64,000 nucleotides of DNA, taken from Leptobrachium leishanense (taxonomy: Eukaryota > Chordata > Amphibia > Anura > Megophryidae). Made by a program: the position numbers and the translations under genes. Positions 34,565 through 46,799 of this stretch are shown piece by piece. Numbering within the stretch: the stretch's first letter is position 1; the number at the start of each line of letters is the position of its first letter. The notes under the pieces were generated by a model that did not search any database, was not told the origin of the DNA, and saw only the letters and a list, made by a program, of their open reading frames with translations. Location of the stretch: positions 15,698,952 through 15,762,951 of the forward strand of contig CM019065.1 of the NCBI GenBank assembly GCA_009667805.1, given 5' to 3'.

Positions 34565-34740
34565 AGAATCAATGAAACTATATTAATGAAATTAATTTAA
34601 TAATTAAATAATAGTTAAATTAATAGAGAACCCATGAAAATAAATAATTAAATTAATAGAGAACCCATGAAATTGAATGTGGATAAATGGAAGGTTACGC
34701 ATTTTGAGGAATGTGCAGCACAAACGGAAGGGTTTTTAAC
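34565..34740 (+). pseudogene. CR1-like LINE reverse transcriptase scrap
   Basis: A short plus-strand frame reads LNVDKWKVTHFEE. It matches the segment after the catalytic box in the CR1 RT at 48340-50097 (NLDKCKVMHFG). Only the last part carries this homology; the first 100 bp are AT-rich with a repeated AATTAATAGAGAACCCATGAA. Confidence 0.55.
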
Positions 34741-35060
34741 TTTTTTTCCCCCATTTTTTGCCTTTGACATTGGGCACACAAGGGGCTCTATTACATTCTC
34801 TGTGCAAAAACGCTCGCTTAGCGCGTTAATTTGTGCGAGAAGCATTAAACGTTAATGTGCGTAAATTAACGCTGGCATTACAATCCGAGCACATTTTTTC
34901 ATCCGTCAAAAAATAACGTGCTTAAAAACACGCGCGCATTAACGCTGCGCGCAGAAAGCGGTGTGCGGACTGTTTTTTCACGCGATTCAGCCAATCAGAA
35001 TTAAGAACCACAATTGTCTCCCGTTCATTTTTTGCGCCTGTCAAAATCAATCTAAGTATA

Positions 35061-36031
<971 letters not shown>

Positions 36032-36481
36032 TATATGTTGCAGCAATAATAAAAACACGCACAACTTCTCCATTTTATTGTTTGGGTATGTGTAGAATGT
36101 GTAAATATACTGTGCTGTATTTTTTTTTTTTTTGGCTGGTGTATTTGGGTTCGGCCAGGACGTTTAGATTTGCCGTTACCACCAGCTTTTAAAAGACGTT
36201 AAAATTATGCGCGCAAACGCTGTCCGTTAAAATTTGCGCATAGATTGTAATACCATCCGCGTACCAGCGCACAAACGCATTTGCGCTCATAATGTTAAGT
36301 ATAGGACGCGCGCAGTACGGTACGCTCGCGCAGGGTTTGCGCAGGTTCACCCGCGGTAGACGTTAAAGGGCATTTTTTGCGCGGACGTTGTATTACGACG
36401 TTCTGCGCAAAGGGGTTTGCCCCTCGCTGTAATGTGTTTTTGCGCACGCGTTAACGTTTGCGTGAAGATTGTAATAGAGCC

Positions 36482-36731
36482 CAAGATATTTTCTTTTTCA
36501 TTGCAAGCAAACCTCCAGGGGTCAGGGATTGAATCCACTGGTCGATAGGGCTGCGAGGAATGCCCTTGGATACAGAAACTGGGACGAGGTGGTAGACCAC
36601 CAATCGGTTGAGTTGAAGGGTCCAAGAAGTGAAATGTCACAGGGCTGTATGAACGGAGATGGACAATAGTGTTTAGGGACAGAACCCTTTGGACTAATCC
36701 CCCTTTAGGACCGGCCTTTGTCCCTGTACAG
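36482..36731. other. No recognised feature
   Basis: The sequence is unique-looking. The minus-strand open frame of 149 codons over 36347-36796 crosses two different repeats and has no recognisable domain. Confidence 0.4.
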
Positions 36732-36920
36732 CAGAGTTTCCCAAACCTGTCCTCGGGACCCTCCGCCTCGCCAGGTTTGCAGGATATCTGAAGCACAGCA
36801 CAGGTGATAGGATTTGCTCATGCTGCTCAGTGATTGCAGGATTCAGTCTGCATTTCCCCAAGGTGATCCTTAAAATCTAGCCTGTAGTGGGTCCTGAGGA
36901 CTGGAGTTGAGAAACCCAGG
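36732..36920. mobile_element. Short hAT-like MITE (about 190 bp)
   Basis: CAGAGTTTCCCAAACCTGTC and the inverted GGACTGGAGTTGAGAAACC frame a segment matching 53520-53707 (TGAAGCACAGCACAGGTGAT, ATGCAGACTGAATCCTGCAA on one strand or the other). No clear target duplication is seen here, unlike in that copy. Confidence 0.6.
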
Positions 36921-36925
36921 TCTAG

Positions 36926-37395
36926 ATTGTTCATTCTCCTGCCAATTCTCAAGGTTTTCACCTCTCTCTGAATAACCCTGATAGTATTATTGAATCATTG
37001 TGCTGGCTCACTATAGCTTACACTCTCTTCAGTATTTCAGGCTGAGTCAATAATACTATCAGGGATATTCAGAGAGATGTGAAAACCTTGAATTGGCAGG
37101 AGAATGAACAAATAGCCAATTTGGAAAGTGAGATAAATGGGAGAATTTTTCTGGTTTGACAATTTTGACCTAGAATTAAATTCTCCACTCATTCTCAAGG
37201 TTTTCACCTCTTTCTGAATAGCTCTGTATCAGGGTTATTCAGAGAGCGGTAAAAAGCAGGAGAATGACTGGAGAATGGAAAAGTGAGATGAATGGGAGAA
37301 TTTTTCTGGTTTGGCTATTTTGTCCTCGAATTTTCCATTCTTCAGTCATTCTCCTGCTTTTCACCTCTCTCTGAATGAATAGCCCTGTATGAAAA
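36926..37395. mobile_element. Composite of CAGGGTTATTCAGAG-family MITEs
   Basis: Several head-to-tail and inverted parts of the 179-bp MITE (TTTTCACCTCTCTCTGAATA, GGAGAATTTTTCTGGTTTG) make up this stretch, with a hairpin around 37000-37080 (AATAATACTATCAGGG pairs). Confidence 0.6.
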
Positions 37396-37435
37396 CAAGT
37401 CCAGGTACAAGGACCGAGGACTGTAGATGCTTCAT

Positions 37436-38106
37436 TTAACCCCTTAACGCCGCAGGACGTACATTTACGCCCTGCATTAGGCGGGCTTTGGCGCCGCAGG
37501 ACGTAAATGTACGTCCTCTGCGTTTTCAGCCCCCCCGGGAGATACTCACCTCCTCCGGTGGCTCCCTCGCTGATCTGAGTCCCACGGAGTCAGATCGGCA
37601 GGGTTTCCTACTCCGGCGCACTGACGTCATCGCCGGGGGTGCGATGACGTCAGTTTCAGGCGTCCCGTCCCCCCCCGCCGGAGCAGGGGAAGCGCCTGGA
37701 GGGGAGGGATGCAGCATTATTGTTCACATTTCAATTATAATGTGAACAATGATGCTTCACCAATGATTTTTTTTGGGGGGGTTTAGCTAAAATCACGTAA
37801 TTTCCCCCCACCCCAAAAAAAAAAAAAGGTTCCCAAGTCTAGAATATAACCGCAAAGGATCGGATAATAAAATGTGAAAAAAAAAACACTTTATACACTG
37901 TGGATGATTGAAATTTTATTGAATATAATTATGATATATTATTAATCTTCCGAGTCTGCCGGAAAGAACGATATATAATTTGTCTGGGTGGTATAATATT
38001 ATGTGACCTTAAACTGCGTTTAAACATGATGAGCAAAAACTTCAGCAAACTTCACTTCCGAAAGAGCGCCGAAGTTGTAAAATTACTCCCGTCCTTAAGG
38101 GGTTAA
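37436..38106. mobile_element. TTAA-target hairpin-rich element, short copy
   Basis: TTAACCCCTTAACGCCGCAG at 37436 and the inverted end ...CCTTAAGGGGTTAA at 38106 give TTAA on both sides. Internal pairs include GACGTACATTTACG/GTAAATGTACGTCC and GACGTCATCGCC/GCGATGACGTC. The right part shares GTTCTTTCCGGCAGAC (inverted) and the interior of 44340-44850. Confidence 0.75.
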
Positions 38107-38345
38107 GAAGTCTTTGCCAATGCAATTTAGAAGGCATGTTGTAAGATAATTGTTTTGTATAAAGGAGCGAGAGGTCTGTGGGATCAGAATCGGCTTCCAG
38201 TCAGTCCTTACTCGCAGTGTATGTCCTTCTGATGTACTAAATGCCTGAAGCCTCCTCTTTGGGAGCTAGGAGGTTTTCTGGCTCTTTTGCATCTGTATAT
38301 CTGGTTCTGATACTAGCCAGTGCCTCACCAGCCACAGACCTCACT
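38107..38345. other. No recognised feature
   Basis: A short stretch between the TTAA element and the truncated hAT copy. Nothing could be identified. Confidence 0.4.
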
Positions 38346-39050
38346 GCACGTCACTGGTCCCTGGGCGTCGTGGACTAAAAAAATTGGAAAAGGCATCAGT
38401 CAAGCGGCCCCCTTCACTGCTCTTCCTCTAATAAACAGCAGCATCAGAAGCATCTGTGTCATCAGTTGGTAACCTACCAGTGTCTGGAAAGGTGTTACAC
38501 GTGTCGCTTTAGAGCGTCCTTAAGTTGTTTCATCCTGTCCTCCCTCTGTGAGAGCAGGATGAGCTCTGCAACCTTACCCTTGTATCGTGGATCAAGAAGG
38601 GTTGCCAACCAGTAATGATCCCTCTCCTTGATAGCAGGCTTTGCATCATTAGGGAGCCCATGCAGCATAGGTTGGAGGTGGCATTAGCTTCAGAGTGTTC
38701 CTGGTCGCTGAGGATGACCGTATCATGCACTACCTCCTCCCAGCCACGTACTAGTCCTTGGGTTTCTGGGGACACAAAACCCTCCCTTGAGGAATCCCCA
38801 GCTTCAATGCCCCCACAACTTAAATATTCCTCCTCCTCATCCTCCTCCTATCTGCGTAAAGACTGGGGCTTTGAGAGCTAGGGAAGTCCTCCTCTTCCTC
38901 CCGCTGCTCTGCCTCTAGTGCCACATCTATAATTCCCCACAGAGTGCGCTCCAGCAGGAAAACTAAAGGAATTGTGTCACTGATGCATGTACTGTCCCTG
39001 CTCACCATCCTCGTTGCCTCCTCAAATGGTGACAGTACAGTGCATGCATG

Positions 39051-39940
39051 TACTGTGCTTGAGCTGGTTTGTTTAGGGGACAGGAGGGACACCGGGCCAT
39101 AAATTCTGTCAGCTCTGCTGGGGCAGGCGCAGAGATGGTTAACACCACACCAGCTTGTGCTGGGAATGGTCATCTGTGATAATGGCAGCAACCTTCTCTC
39201 CGCTCTATGCCTGGGTAAGTTGACGCATGTACCATGCCTAGCACACAACCTAATCTGGTAGTAAAGCGTTTCCTAACCAGGTACACAGAAGCTCTGCCAG
39301 CCCTCAGCCAGACCAGAAAAGTCTGCAGCCACTTCAGACGGTCATTCCCAGCAAGTGTTCGCCTGGCAGAAATTCAAAGACAATTCCACCTTCCCACAAA
39401 CTGTCTGATCTGTGACATGCCCACCAGGTGGAACTCATCAGCCACTGCGGGGGGGAACCAAGTTGACCTGAACCTGTCTTTTGCCATACTCACACAGGTA
39501 CTCATTGATGGCCCTCTGCTGCTTGTGCAGATGCTGCAGCATTGCCAAAGTCGCGTTCCACCTGGTGGGCATGTCACAGATCAGACAGTTTGTGGGAAGG
39601 TGGAATTGTCTTTGAATTTCTGCCAGGCGAACACTTGCTGGGAATGACCGTCTGAAGTGACTGCAGACTTTTCTGGTCTGGCTGAGAAGCTCTGCCAGCC
39701 CTGTGTACCTGGTTAGGAAACGCTGTACTACCAGATTTAGGTTGTGTGCTAGGCATAGTATATGAGTCAACTTACCCAGGCGTAGAGAGGAGAGAAGGTT
39801 GCTGCCATTATCACAGATGACCATTCCCAGCACAAGCTGGTGTGGTGTTAACCATCTCTGCGCCTGCCCCAGCAGAGCTGACAGAATTTATGGCCCGGTG
39901 TCCCTCCTGTCCCCTAAACAAACCAGCTCAAGCACAGTAT
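39051..39940. repeat. Inverted duplication inside the hAT pseudogene
   Basis: 39051-39434 is almost the exact reverse complement of 39557-39940, with a spacer of about 120 bp. Over one checked block of about 140 bp (39058 onward against 39800-39935) I saw no mismatch. In the other hAT copy this stretch exists once. Confidence 0.88.
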
Positions 39941-41809
39941 GGCATATTTTTGCTTGAGCCATTGCGTAGCCCCTCCCACGCGTCAGTTTAACTGCCACTT
40001 CACCAGAGACATTGAAGGAGGAGGAGGAAGAGGTGGTGGAGCAGACAGACTTCATATAAGCAGCTTTCTGGAGGCGTGGTGGATGAGCAAGCTCCAGCAC
40101 AGAGCCCCGTCCTGGATCCCTCCCAGCTGCAATCAGAGTTGCCCAGTGTGCCGTGAAGGAAATGTAACGGCCCTGTCCATGCTTGCTGGACCACGTCTCT
40201 AAAATAATGTGCACCTTGCTGCTGACTGACTTTCCCAATGACTACATAACATTGTCTTACATGTGCTGGTATAGTGCTGGAATGGCCTTCCGTGAAAAGA
40301 AATGGCATTTTGGAACCTGCCACTGTGGTACAGCACATTCGGGAAATTCACGGAAGGAAGCAGAGTCCACCAGCTGGAAAGGCAGCAGTTGTAATACGAG
40401 TAATTTTGCCAAGATGACATTTAGACGTTGTGCATGTGGATGGTTGTGTCAATATTTTTTTCTTCCGCTGCTGCAGCTGGGGCAACGAAATCTGACTGCA
40501 TAAATCTGAAGCTGATGGGATGCTGGCAGATTCAGAGGAAGGATGTAGTACACCCATTACTGTAGCATCATCCCTGTCAGTGGAGGTTGTAGGCAATGAC
40601 ATGGCAGGACATATAGTGGGGGTAGAGACAGATGAGGTGGAGGACCTATGCAAAGTGTTGTGCCAACGGGATGCGTGGCAGGTGGTCATATGTCACCTCA
40701 AGCATGTGGTACCCAATTGTCTGTCTTTCCCACGCTTGCTCCTCTTCCGACATAGCTTACAAATAGCAATGCTGCAGTCTGCTGCACATGTCATGAAGAA
40801 CTCCCAGACAGCAGAGATCCTGGACGTGTGCTGCGAGACAACAGCACTCTGCACCTGAGCAGCTCTGACATCTGATGCCTTGGACTGGCTACGGTTGCAC
40901 ATAGAGGACGTTCTGCCTCGTTTTTGTTGTGCCTCCTCCTCCTCCCCCCTTGACTCCTCTGTTCGATCAGGCACCCAGGTGGAGTCAGTGACCTTATCAT
41001 CATTGTCATCACCTCTATCTTTTCGTCACTGGAGCCAACCTTGCAATATGCTGCAGCTGCTGGGGGAACATGAGTGCCAGTTCTTTGTGTGTCACTGGCA
41101 CCCCCTCCCTCTAGGCTGATTATACTCCCTTCCTCAACCTCAGAGTTTGAATCCGAGCACTGGAGTTGCTGCGCATCCTCAAGCAGCACGTCACTGTCTC
41201 TGTAGTCAAACAATTCAGCTGACTCCTCCGTGTATGGTAGTGAGGCAACAGCAGAAAGTAGCTGTGGACATGGAGGCTGAATTAGATGTTTTGGCAGCTG
41301 AGGTGGACTGTAAACCACTACAAGCCTGGCTGGCAGAGGACTCGGAGGATGAGGATGGCCTGGTTAGCCAATCCTGCAAATCCTCTGTATGATGCTGCTA
41401 CTTAAGATGGTCAGCACCAGTTAGAAACAAGAACATGCGTGCCCCTGCAGAGGATGCACCACGTCCACGACGACCGGGGCAAAGCCTTCCGACACAGAGG
41501 CTTCTTGACCTCTTATCTGTGTCTGGGAGCGTATGCCTGTCCTTTTTGGTCTTTCTGACATGGTGAGTGATATATAGATTAAAGATGTACAGATTTTGCA
41601 GAACGATGCTATACGTCAGTGATACAGCCTGGCTGATAGCTGGCAACACCCAGATTCTACTCTGAATATATAAACAGATGAACTCTGATTAAACTGTGTT
41701 ATTGTATGGTATCTAGAATTAGATTAAAGATAACGATATACTGATTTTTCAGAACAATGCTATAAATCAGTGATACAGCCTAATAGCCTGGCAGCAGCTG
41801 GCAAACACA

Positions 41810-42060
41810 CAGATTACAATTCCCAGATATCTGCTAGACGTCTGTGAGACTCCAATAGATGGCAGTGAGAAGACACAGATTACAATTCCCAGATAATTAT
41901 CTGCTAGAAGAAAGTGAGACCCCAATAGCTGGCAGTGAGAAGACACAGATTACAATTCCCAAATAATTATCTGCTAAAAGAAAGTGAGACCCCAAAAGAT
42001 GGCAGTGAGAAGACACAGATTACAAAACACAGAAATCTGATAGACATCTGTGAGACACAC
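41810..42060. repeat. hAT leader tandem repeat, unit about 70 bp
   Basis: Three to four units carry AGACACAGATTACAATTCCC, ATAATTATCTGCTA and GTGAGACCCCAA. It occupies the same position as the 81-bp repeats of the other copy but with different units. Confidence 0.75.
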
Positions 42061-42360
42061 TGAAAGAACATTCTCCTCTCACTCCTGCAAAAAAAAACGT
42101 GCTGGGGCTGCAGGGAAGCCTTATATAGTGTGCTGCGGGACTTTGCTCTGTGAGCCCATGATTGGGCAAAATTTGCCCATAGTCTTGCACCTGACCTATG
42201 GTCAGGTGCTTGGCTGTAGCCAATTACGAGCTTCAGGCTGGTGGGAAAAGTCCATTGTGGTGCATTGTGGGCGAACACATGGCGAACACGCTGAGATGTT
42301 CGCCGAACGACAATGTTCGATTCGAACTCCTGTTCGAATCGAACCGCCAGCCCATCCCTA

Positions 42361-42640
42361 CTCTTGTAGTGTGTGTCCCCCTTTCTCGCTCTCTCTCCTC
42401 TTGTAGTGTATGTCTCTCTCTCTCTCTGTCTCTCCTCTTGTAGTGTATGTCCCCCTTTCTCTCTCTCTCTCCTCTTGTAGTGTATGTCCCTTTCTCTCTC
42501 TTTCCTCTTGTAGTGTATGCATCTCTCTCTCCTCTTGTAGTGTATGTCCCTTTTCTCTCTCTCTCTCTCTCTCTCCTCTTGTAGTGTATGTCTCTCTCCC
42601 TTTCGCTCTCTCCTCCTGTAGTGTATGTATTATTATTACT
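42361..42640. repeat. CT-rich minisatellite
   Basis: Repeated CTCTTGTAGTGTATGTC is followed by variable CT runs (CTCTCTCTCTCTCTC). It begins exactly at the hAT 5' terminus. The open frames here are artefacts of the simple sequence. Confidence 0.85.
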
Positions 42641-43157
42641 ATCATCATTTATATGGCACCAACAATATGGTGCTAACAATATCCAGTGGCAACTGACACA
42701 AAATTACAAAACCACAAAGGAGCAGACACAATCAGTGTAGAGGTCCCTGCTTGTATGAGCTTACATTCTAGAGGAGTTGGGGTGGAGGAAGAAAAGGAGT
42801 TTTATTGGTCGTCAGAATCACTAGTGCCAGTGGTTCAGGAATGATAGGGACATTGAAGGGGCATATATCATGATGTGGGTGCAGGGGAGGAGAGGGATAA
42901 TCTGAAGGGATGAGTTTTTAGGGATGGGTCCCCTAATCTCGAAGGCCAGGAGATTAGGGGAGATTGATAGGCTGAAGGAGGTCATTCAACAGGACCGGAG
43001 ATGCCTTTAGGATGTCTTGAAGTGGATAGTTATGAGTGTGGTTGGAGACAGAGGACAGGAGGAGTTCCCCCGCTCACCGGAGTGATCTACAAGGGATGTG
43101 CTTGTAGAGTAAGGAGGGGTTGCGTGGTTGAGAGCTTTGAATGTGGTCGTCAGTATT
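42641..43157. repeat. Unclassified interspersed repeat
   Basis: It contains TATATGGCACCAACAATATGG and GAGCTTACATTCTAGAGG, motifs I recall from dispersed repeats in frog and fish genomes. No coding sequence or termini could be defined. Confidence 0.4.
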
Positions 43158-43652
43158 TTAAAGGGACACATTCATCCTGACCATTTTACATTTATAAAGT
43201 GGCCAGGATGTGTGGGGGACTTTCCTTACCCCCCCCCCCCCCGCTCAGTGTCACCAGCAGCTGGATTTTGAATTTCACGGCAGCTGGTCCCCAGACCGAT
43301 CACTAGTGATGTCACACACAGAGGATGCAACGTCACCCTCTGAGACCACCCGTGATAACCAGTGTCTGCAGAGAGGCAGCCGTTGGATCAGATCTGTGCA
43401 CGTGCCATCAGTTCCATCGCTCCCGTTTCGTACTTTGTGGCTACTGCATTACACAAGTTACATAGAAGCACAAATTGCCATTGAAAGATTCAGGGACTTC
43501 CGAGTTCGGGAATCACTGGTCTGAAAGGGGAGGAGCATTGCAGCGAGGAAGAAAAGGGGGAGAAAATATCACTAAAAAAAGGGGGGATTGAGCCTCTGCC
43601 CAATTAACATAGGACACAGAAAGAAAAATTTATTTTTTAAGTGTTCCTTTAA
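43158..43652. mobile_element. T2/Kolobok-type MITE (TTAAAGGRAC ends)
   Basis: TTAAAGGGACACATTC at 43158 faces the inverted GTGTTCCTTTAA ending 43652. TTAAAGGRR termini with TTAA targets are typical of the T2 family of Xenopus MITEs (Kolobok superfamily). The 495-bp interior has no transposase. Confidence 0.7.
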
Positions 43653-44852
43653 CCACTTGAATGCTAAGGACGCGCTCAGCGCGTCCTCAGCATTCCCGCT
43701 GGTGTGCTGAGGACGCGCTGAGCGCGTCCTCACATTGGGGTCAGCGTTCGGCCGGGTTCCGGCCGATCGCTGGCCCCTCCGGTGCGGGCTGACATCCTGG
43801 ATGTCAGCCGCGCATCCGGACCAGCAGCCGCCAGCATTAGGTGTCATCGCGGGGGCGCGATGACACCTAATTCAGGCGCCCCCCCCGCATGTGCGGAGGA
43901 GGCGCCTGAAAGGGAGGGGGTGGAGGTCCTTCGGACCTCTCTCCCTCCCGATCGGCGGCGCACAGGGGGTTAACCCAGGCATCATTTGGAAGGGCACAGC
44001 CTGCCCTTCCAAATGATGCCTGGCATTAACCCCTGGGGAGCTGGATCGCGAATCGGCGCTGAAAAGCGCCGGTTCGCGATCCTTTCCTGGAGCTGGCCGA
44101 CATCTTGGATGTCGGCCAAGCCTCCGGGAACTCCCCCAGAGGACTGGCGTCATCGTGCGTAGCACGATGACGCCAGTCCTAGCGTTAACCCCTAACTGCC
44201 ACCAACTGTGGAGATAGGGAGTTCCACTGAACTCCCTATCTCCCGATCCGTGGCAGTTAGGGGTTAAATTTTGGTATCGTTGGATCGGCCAGAGCATGGC
44301 CGTTCCAACGATACCAAACACTACAGTGAAAAATTTTGTAAAAAAAAAAAAAAAAAAAAATTAAACACTTTTTTTTTTTTTTTTTGGGTTTGTTAATGCA
44401 GCAATATTGTTCCCATTTCAATTATAATGTGAACAATGATGCTGCACTAACGATTTTTGTATGCGGTGCGTTTGTTAAAAATAGTGTCATTTTCCCCAAA
44501 AAAAAATGTAACGAGACCCCATCTCTAATTTTTTTAACAAGCGCACCCCATACAAAATATAACCGCAATTGCTCGCATGTTAAAATGTGGAAAAAAACAC
44601 TTTACACATTGTAAATTATTGAAAATACATATTTTATTGCATTTTTTGTTATAATATACAGACATGACATAACGTATACATATAATAATGACATATTATG
44701 AATCTACCGAGTCTGACGGAAAGAAAGATATATAATATGTCTGGGTCATATACTAAAATAAGCCTTCAAAACACGTTTAAACATGATGCGCAAAACAGGT
44801 AAAAATGACCTCAGCATAGGGGCGGGAAAAGCCTCAGCAGCGAAAGGGTTAA
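43649..44852. mobile_element. TTAA-target hairpin-rich element, complete copy
   Basis: TTAA is at 43649-43652 and 44849-44852; the ends read TTAACCACTTGAATGCTAAGG and, inverted, TTAACCCTTTCGCTGCTGAGG. From 43655 to 44330 it is a run of about ten separate hairpins, including GGACGCGCTCAGCGCGTCC, GGTGTCATCGCG...CGCGATGACACC, GAGGTCCTTCGGACCTC, GATCGCGAATCGGCGC...GCGCCGGTTCGCGATC and GCCGACATCTTGGATGTCGGC. The right half is AT-rich and conserved between copies. There is no transposase. TTAA targeting suggests piggyBac-like mobilisation. Confidence 0.8.
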
Positions 44853-45310
44853 ATACGATCTAGTAGTAATGTGACAGGATATGAGCTGAATATTGTGATG
44901 TGCCTTTAACGATAAAAAAAAATCATTATCACATTTTATACCAGAGAACTTTAAAACTGGTATGAATAAATGGGTTTTGTAGACTGAACGTAAAACGAAG
45001 CCGAAATCTCTTCCCATCCATCCAAAGGTAGGCACTCAGTGACACGGATTCCAGAAAGAGTCCGAAGTTTGGTTTAGTAAACGTGAGAAGACGTTTGATT
45101 ATCGCTCCCATTCCAATAAATGAGGACACAATGCTTTGGTGACTTCACCGTTTCATGTAAAGTGACGATTTTAATATCTGCCTCTCCTGTTACTGGATTT
45201 CTCCCCGTCCCACAGGCTACAGGAACATGGAAGATGGTCAACAATAATTATTTATATATTTATATAATTGATCATTCATAGAATAGATGGAAGCAGAGCG
45301 TTTTTCTAAT
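44853..45310. other. No recognised feature
   Basis: This is non-repetitive-looking sequence between a TTAA element and a LINE fragment. Nothing could be identified on either strand. Confidence 0.4.
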
Positions 45311-46190
45311 TTTATATTTTGGTCAATTGTAATAATTCCCTATCAGTAACTTCTCTCAAATATCTAGGTATGTGGTTAGACCCAAATCTATCCTTTGGCC
45401 CCCACATCGAAAAACTCTCATCTAAACTTTACCCCAAACTAGGTGCCCTGTACAGAAACAAATCCTGCATGAGCCCTGCGGTAAGAAAGCAGATTGTACA
45501 ACAAATGCTTATGCCGGCTATTGAATACGGAGATGTAGTGTATGCAGCAGCCCCACAAACACACCTTCAGAAACTTACTACATTGTATAACTCATTCTGT
45601 CGCTTTGCGCTACAATGTAACTACTTGACCCACCATTGTGACATGTTAAAAGAGCTAAACTGGCCGTTGCTGGAATCTAGACGCACCCTTCACCTTTCCA
45701 ACCTGGTGTTTAAGAGCTTCTCTGGGAAGTTGCCACCCTACCTGAATAGTCTGCTTCCCCTAGCAGTTCCCTCATCCTATAACCTCCGATCCAGGACCTG
45801 CACCTTACTTGCAATACCACAATACAAAAAGAAAGTGGCTCGATCCTCATTTTCCTACAGAGCACCGCATTTATGGAATAACCTTCCAGACACCATCAAA
45901 TCTTCCCCCAGTCTAAATCACTCAAGAGCTCCTTACTAGCATACCTCGGTACAGAATGCACCTGTAATCATGTAACATAGTAACTATATTACTTACATAT
46001 TTATTTTTCGTGTTAATCTGTTTATTTGTGTTTTGTTTTTAATGTCTTGCATTTATTACTTTGCATTTCTGTAACAACTGTAAAATTTCAATGCTCTTGA
46101 ACCCAGGACATACTTGAAAACGAGAGAAATCTCAATGTATCCTTCCTGGTAAAATCCTTTATAAATAAATAAATATATATATATAGGTCT
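45311..46190 (+). pseudogene. Non-LTR retrotransposon, C-terminal end of reverse transcriptase
   Basis: The 206-codon frame 45319-45939 begins within the RT thumb region (LKYLGMWLDPNLSFGPHIEK). It continues through MLMPAIEYGDVVYAAA and ends with RAPHLWNNLPDTIKS, the usual C-terminal signature of LINEs of the L2/Rex1/CR1 group. The catalytic fingers and palm are absent, so it is a 5'-truncated insertion, the common fate of LINEs. After the stop there is about 200 bp of 3' UTR and a TAAATAAATAAATATATATA tail near 46163-46183. The exact clade cannot be settled without a search. Confidence 0.8.
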
Positions 46191-46799
46191 GCGTGTTGAT
46201 ATATACGTATATGTCTGTGTGTGGTATCAATGCATCCCTACTCTATACACAGCGCCCCATGTCCCTATAATATATATGATCAGGGGTTACTTTTTTTTAT
46301 ATTTTTATACTATTCCTATTAAATTAACAGTAATTTTTGATGTATTTTATTCAGTAGAAACTTTTTTTTTGCCTATATAATATGTGCTTTGTGAAAATAA
46401 AACGGTTTTGTGTGTACATTTTAATTTAGTTAGTGGATTCCTGTCCAGTGCGGTGAGAAGCAAACATAATGCAGTGTAGACACGCTGCGAGGCGGAGCGG
46501 AGTGAAGTCAAGCCTGCAAAATGTTTGCTTCTCTTCATTTCGCTACACTGTGCATCACTACAGCGTGTCTCAGCCTTTATTCCCGCATCGCTAGCTTACC
46601 GAATCAGTTTGTATACTTGTTACTGACCCTGCTTGTTCTGAGGACCCGATCTGTTGCAGACTTTGCCTGCCGTTTGACTATTCTCTCTGTGTTTTCCCTA
46701 GCTGTTCTGTTTGCTTCCTGTTGCTACTGGTGTGCGCCGATTCTCACCATATACAGTAGCACAGTACAAGTGCCTAAACATTGATGACCTGGTTTTGTT
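46191..46799. other. No recognised feature
   Basis: AT-rich sequence with a short inverted pair near 46460-46575 (AGTGTAGACACGCTG and CAGCGTGTCTCAGC-like). No gene or known repeat was recognised. Confidence 0.4.

Larger units (their letters stand above)
38346..42360 (-). pseudogene. Second Ac-like hAT element with wrecked transposase
   Basis: Minus-strand fragments line up with the copy at 16755-21783. The acidic N-terminus is at 41318-40791, the BED finger across 40974-40693 and 40689-40348, the core (LETWSSKHGQGRYISF, VICDNGSNLLSSL, CLAHNLNLVV, MPTRWNATLAML) at 40238-39438, and the later parts at 39248-38530. Many frameshifts separate them. The region coding for the C-terminal dimerisation domain is missing, since homology stops at 38346. 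The 5' end is complete: the leader repeats are at 41810-42060 and the terminus reads GCCCATCCCTA at 42360, that is TAGGGATGGGC inverted. It cannot encode a functional transposase. Confidence 0.85.

Noticed and set aside
23586..34600. Many long open frames on both strands encoding 18-residue repeats (such as CGFICCINYTAER)
   Set aside because: They follow from a 54-bp period divisible by three. They are open in several frames at once, swap frames at single-base indels and have no start context or domain, so I treat them as satellite DNA.
42233..42679. Arginine/glutamate-rich frames
   Set aside because: They are translations of the CT/GA minisatellite.
43572..44321. Open frames in the hairpin-rich element (also 30-608 and 59351-59790)
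   Set aside because: GC-rich hairpin arms give open frames on both strands; the copies do not keep the protein sequence.
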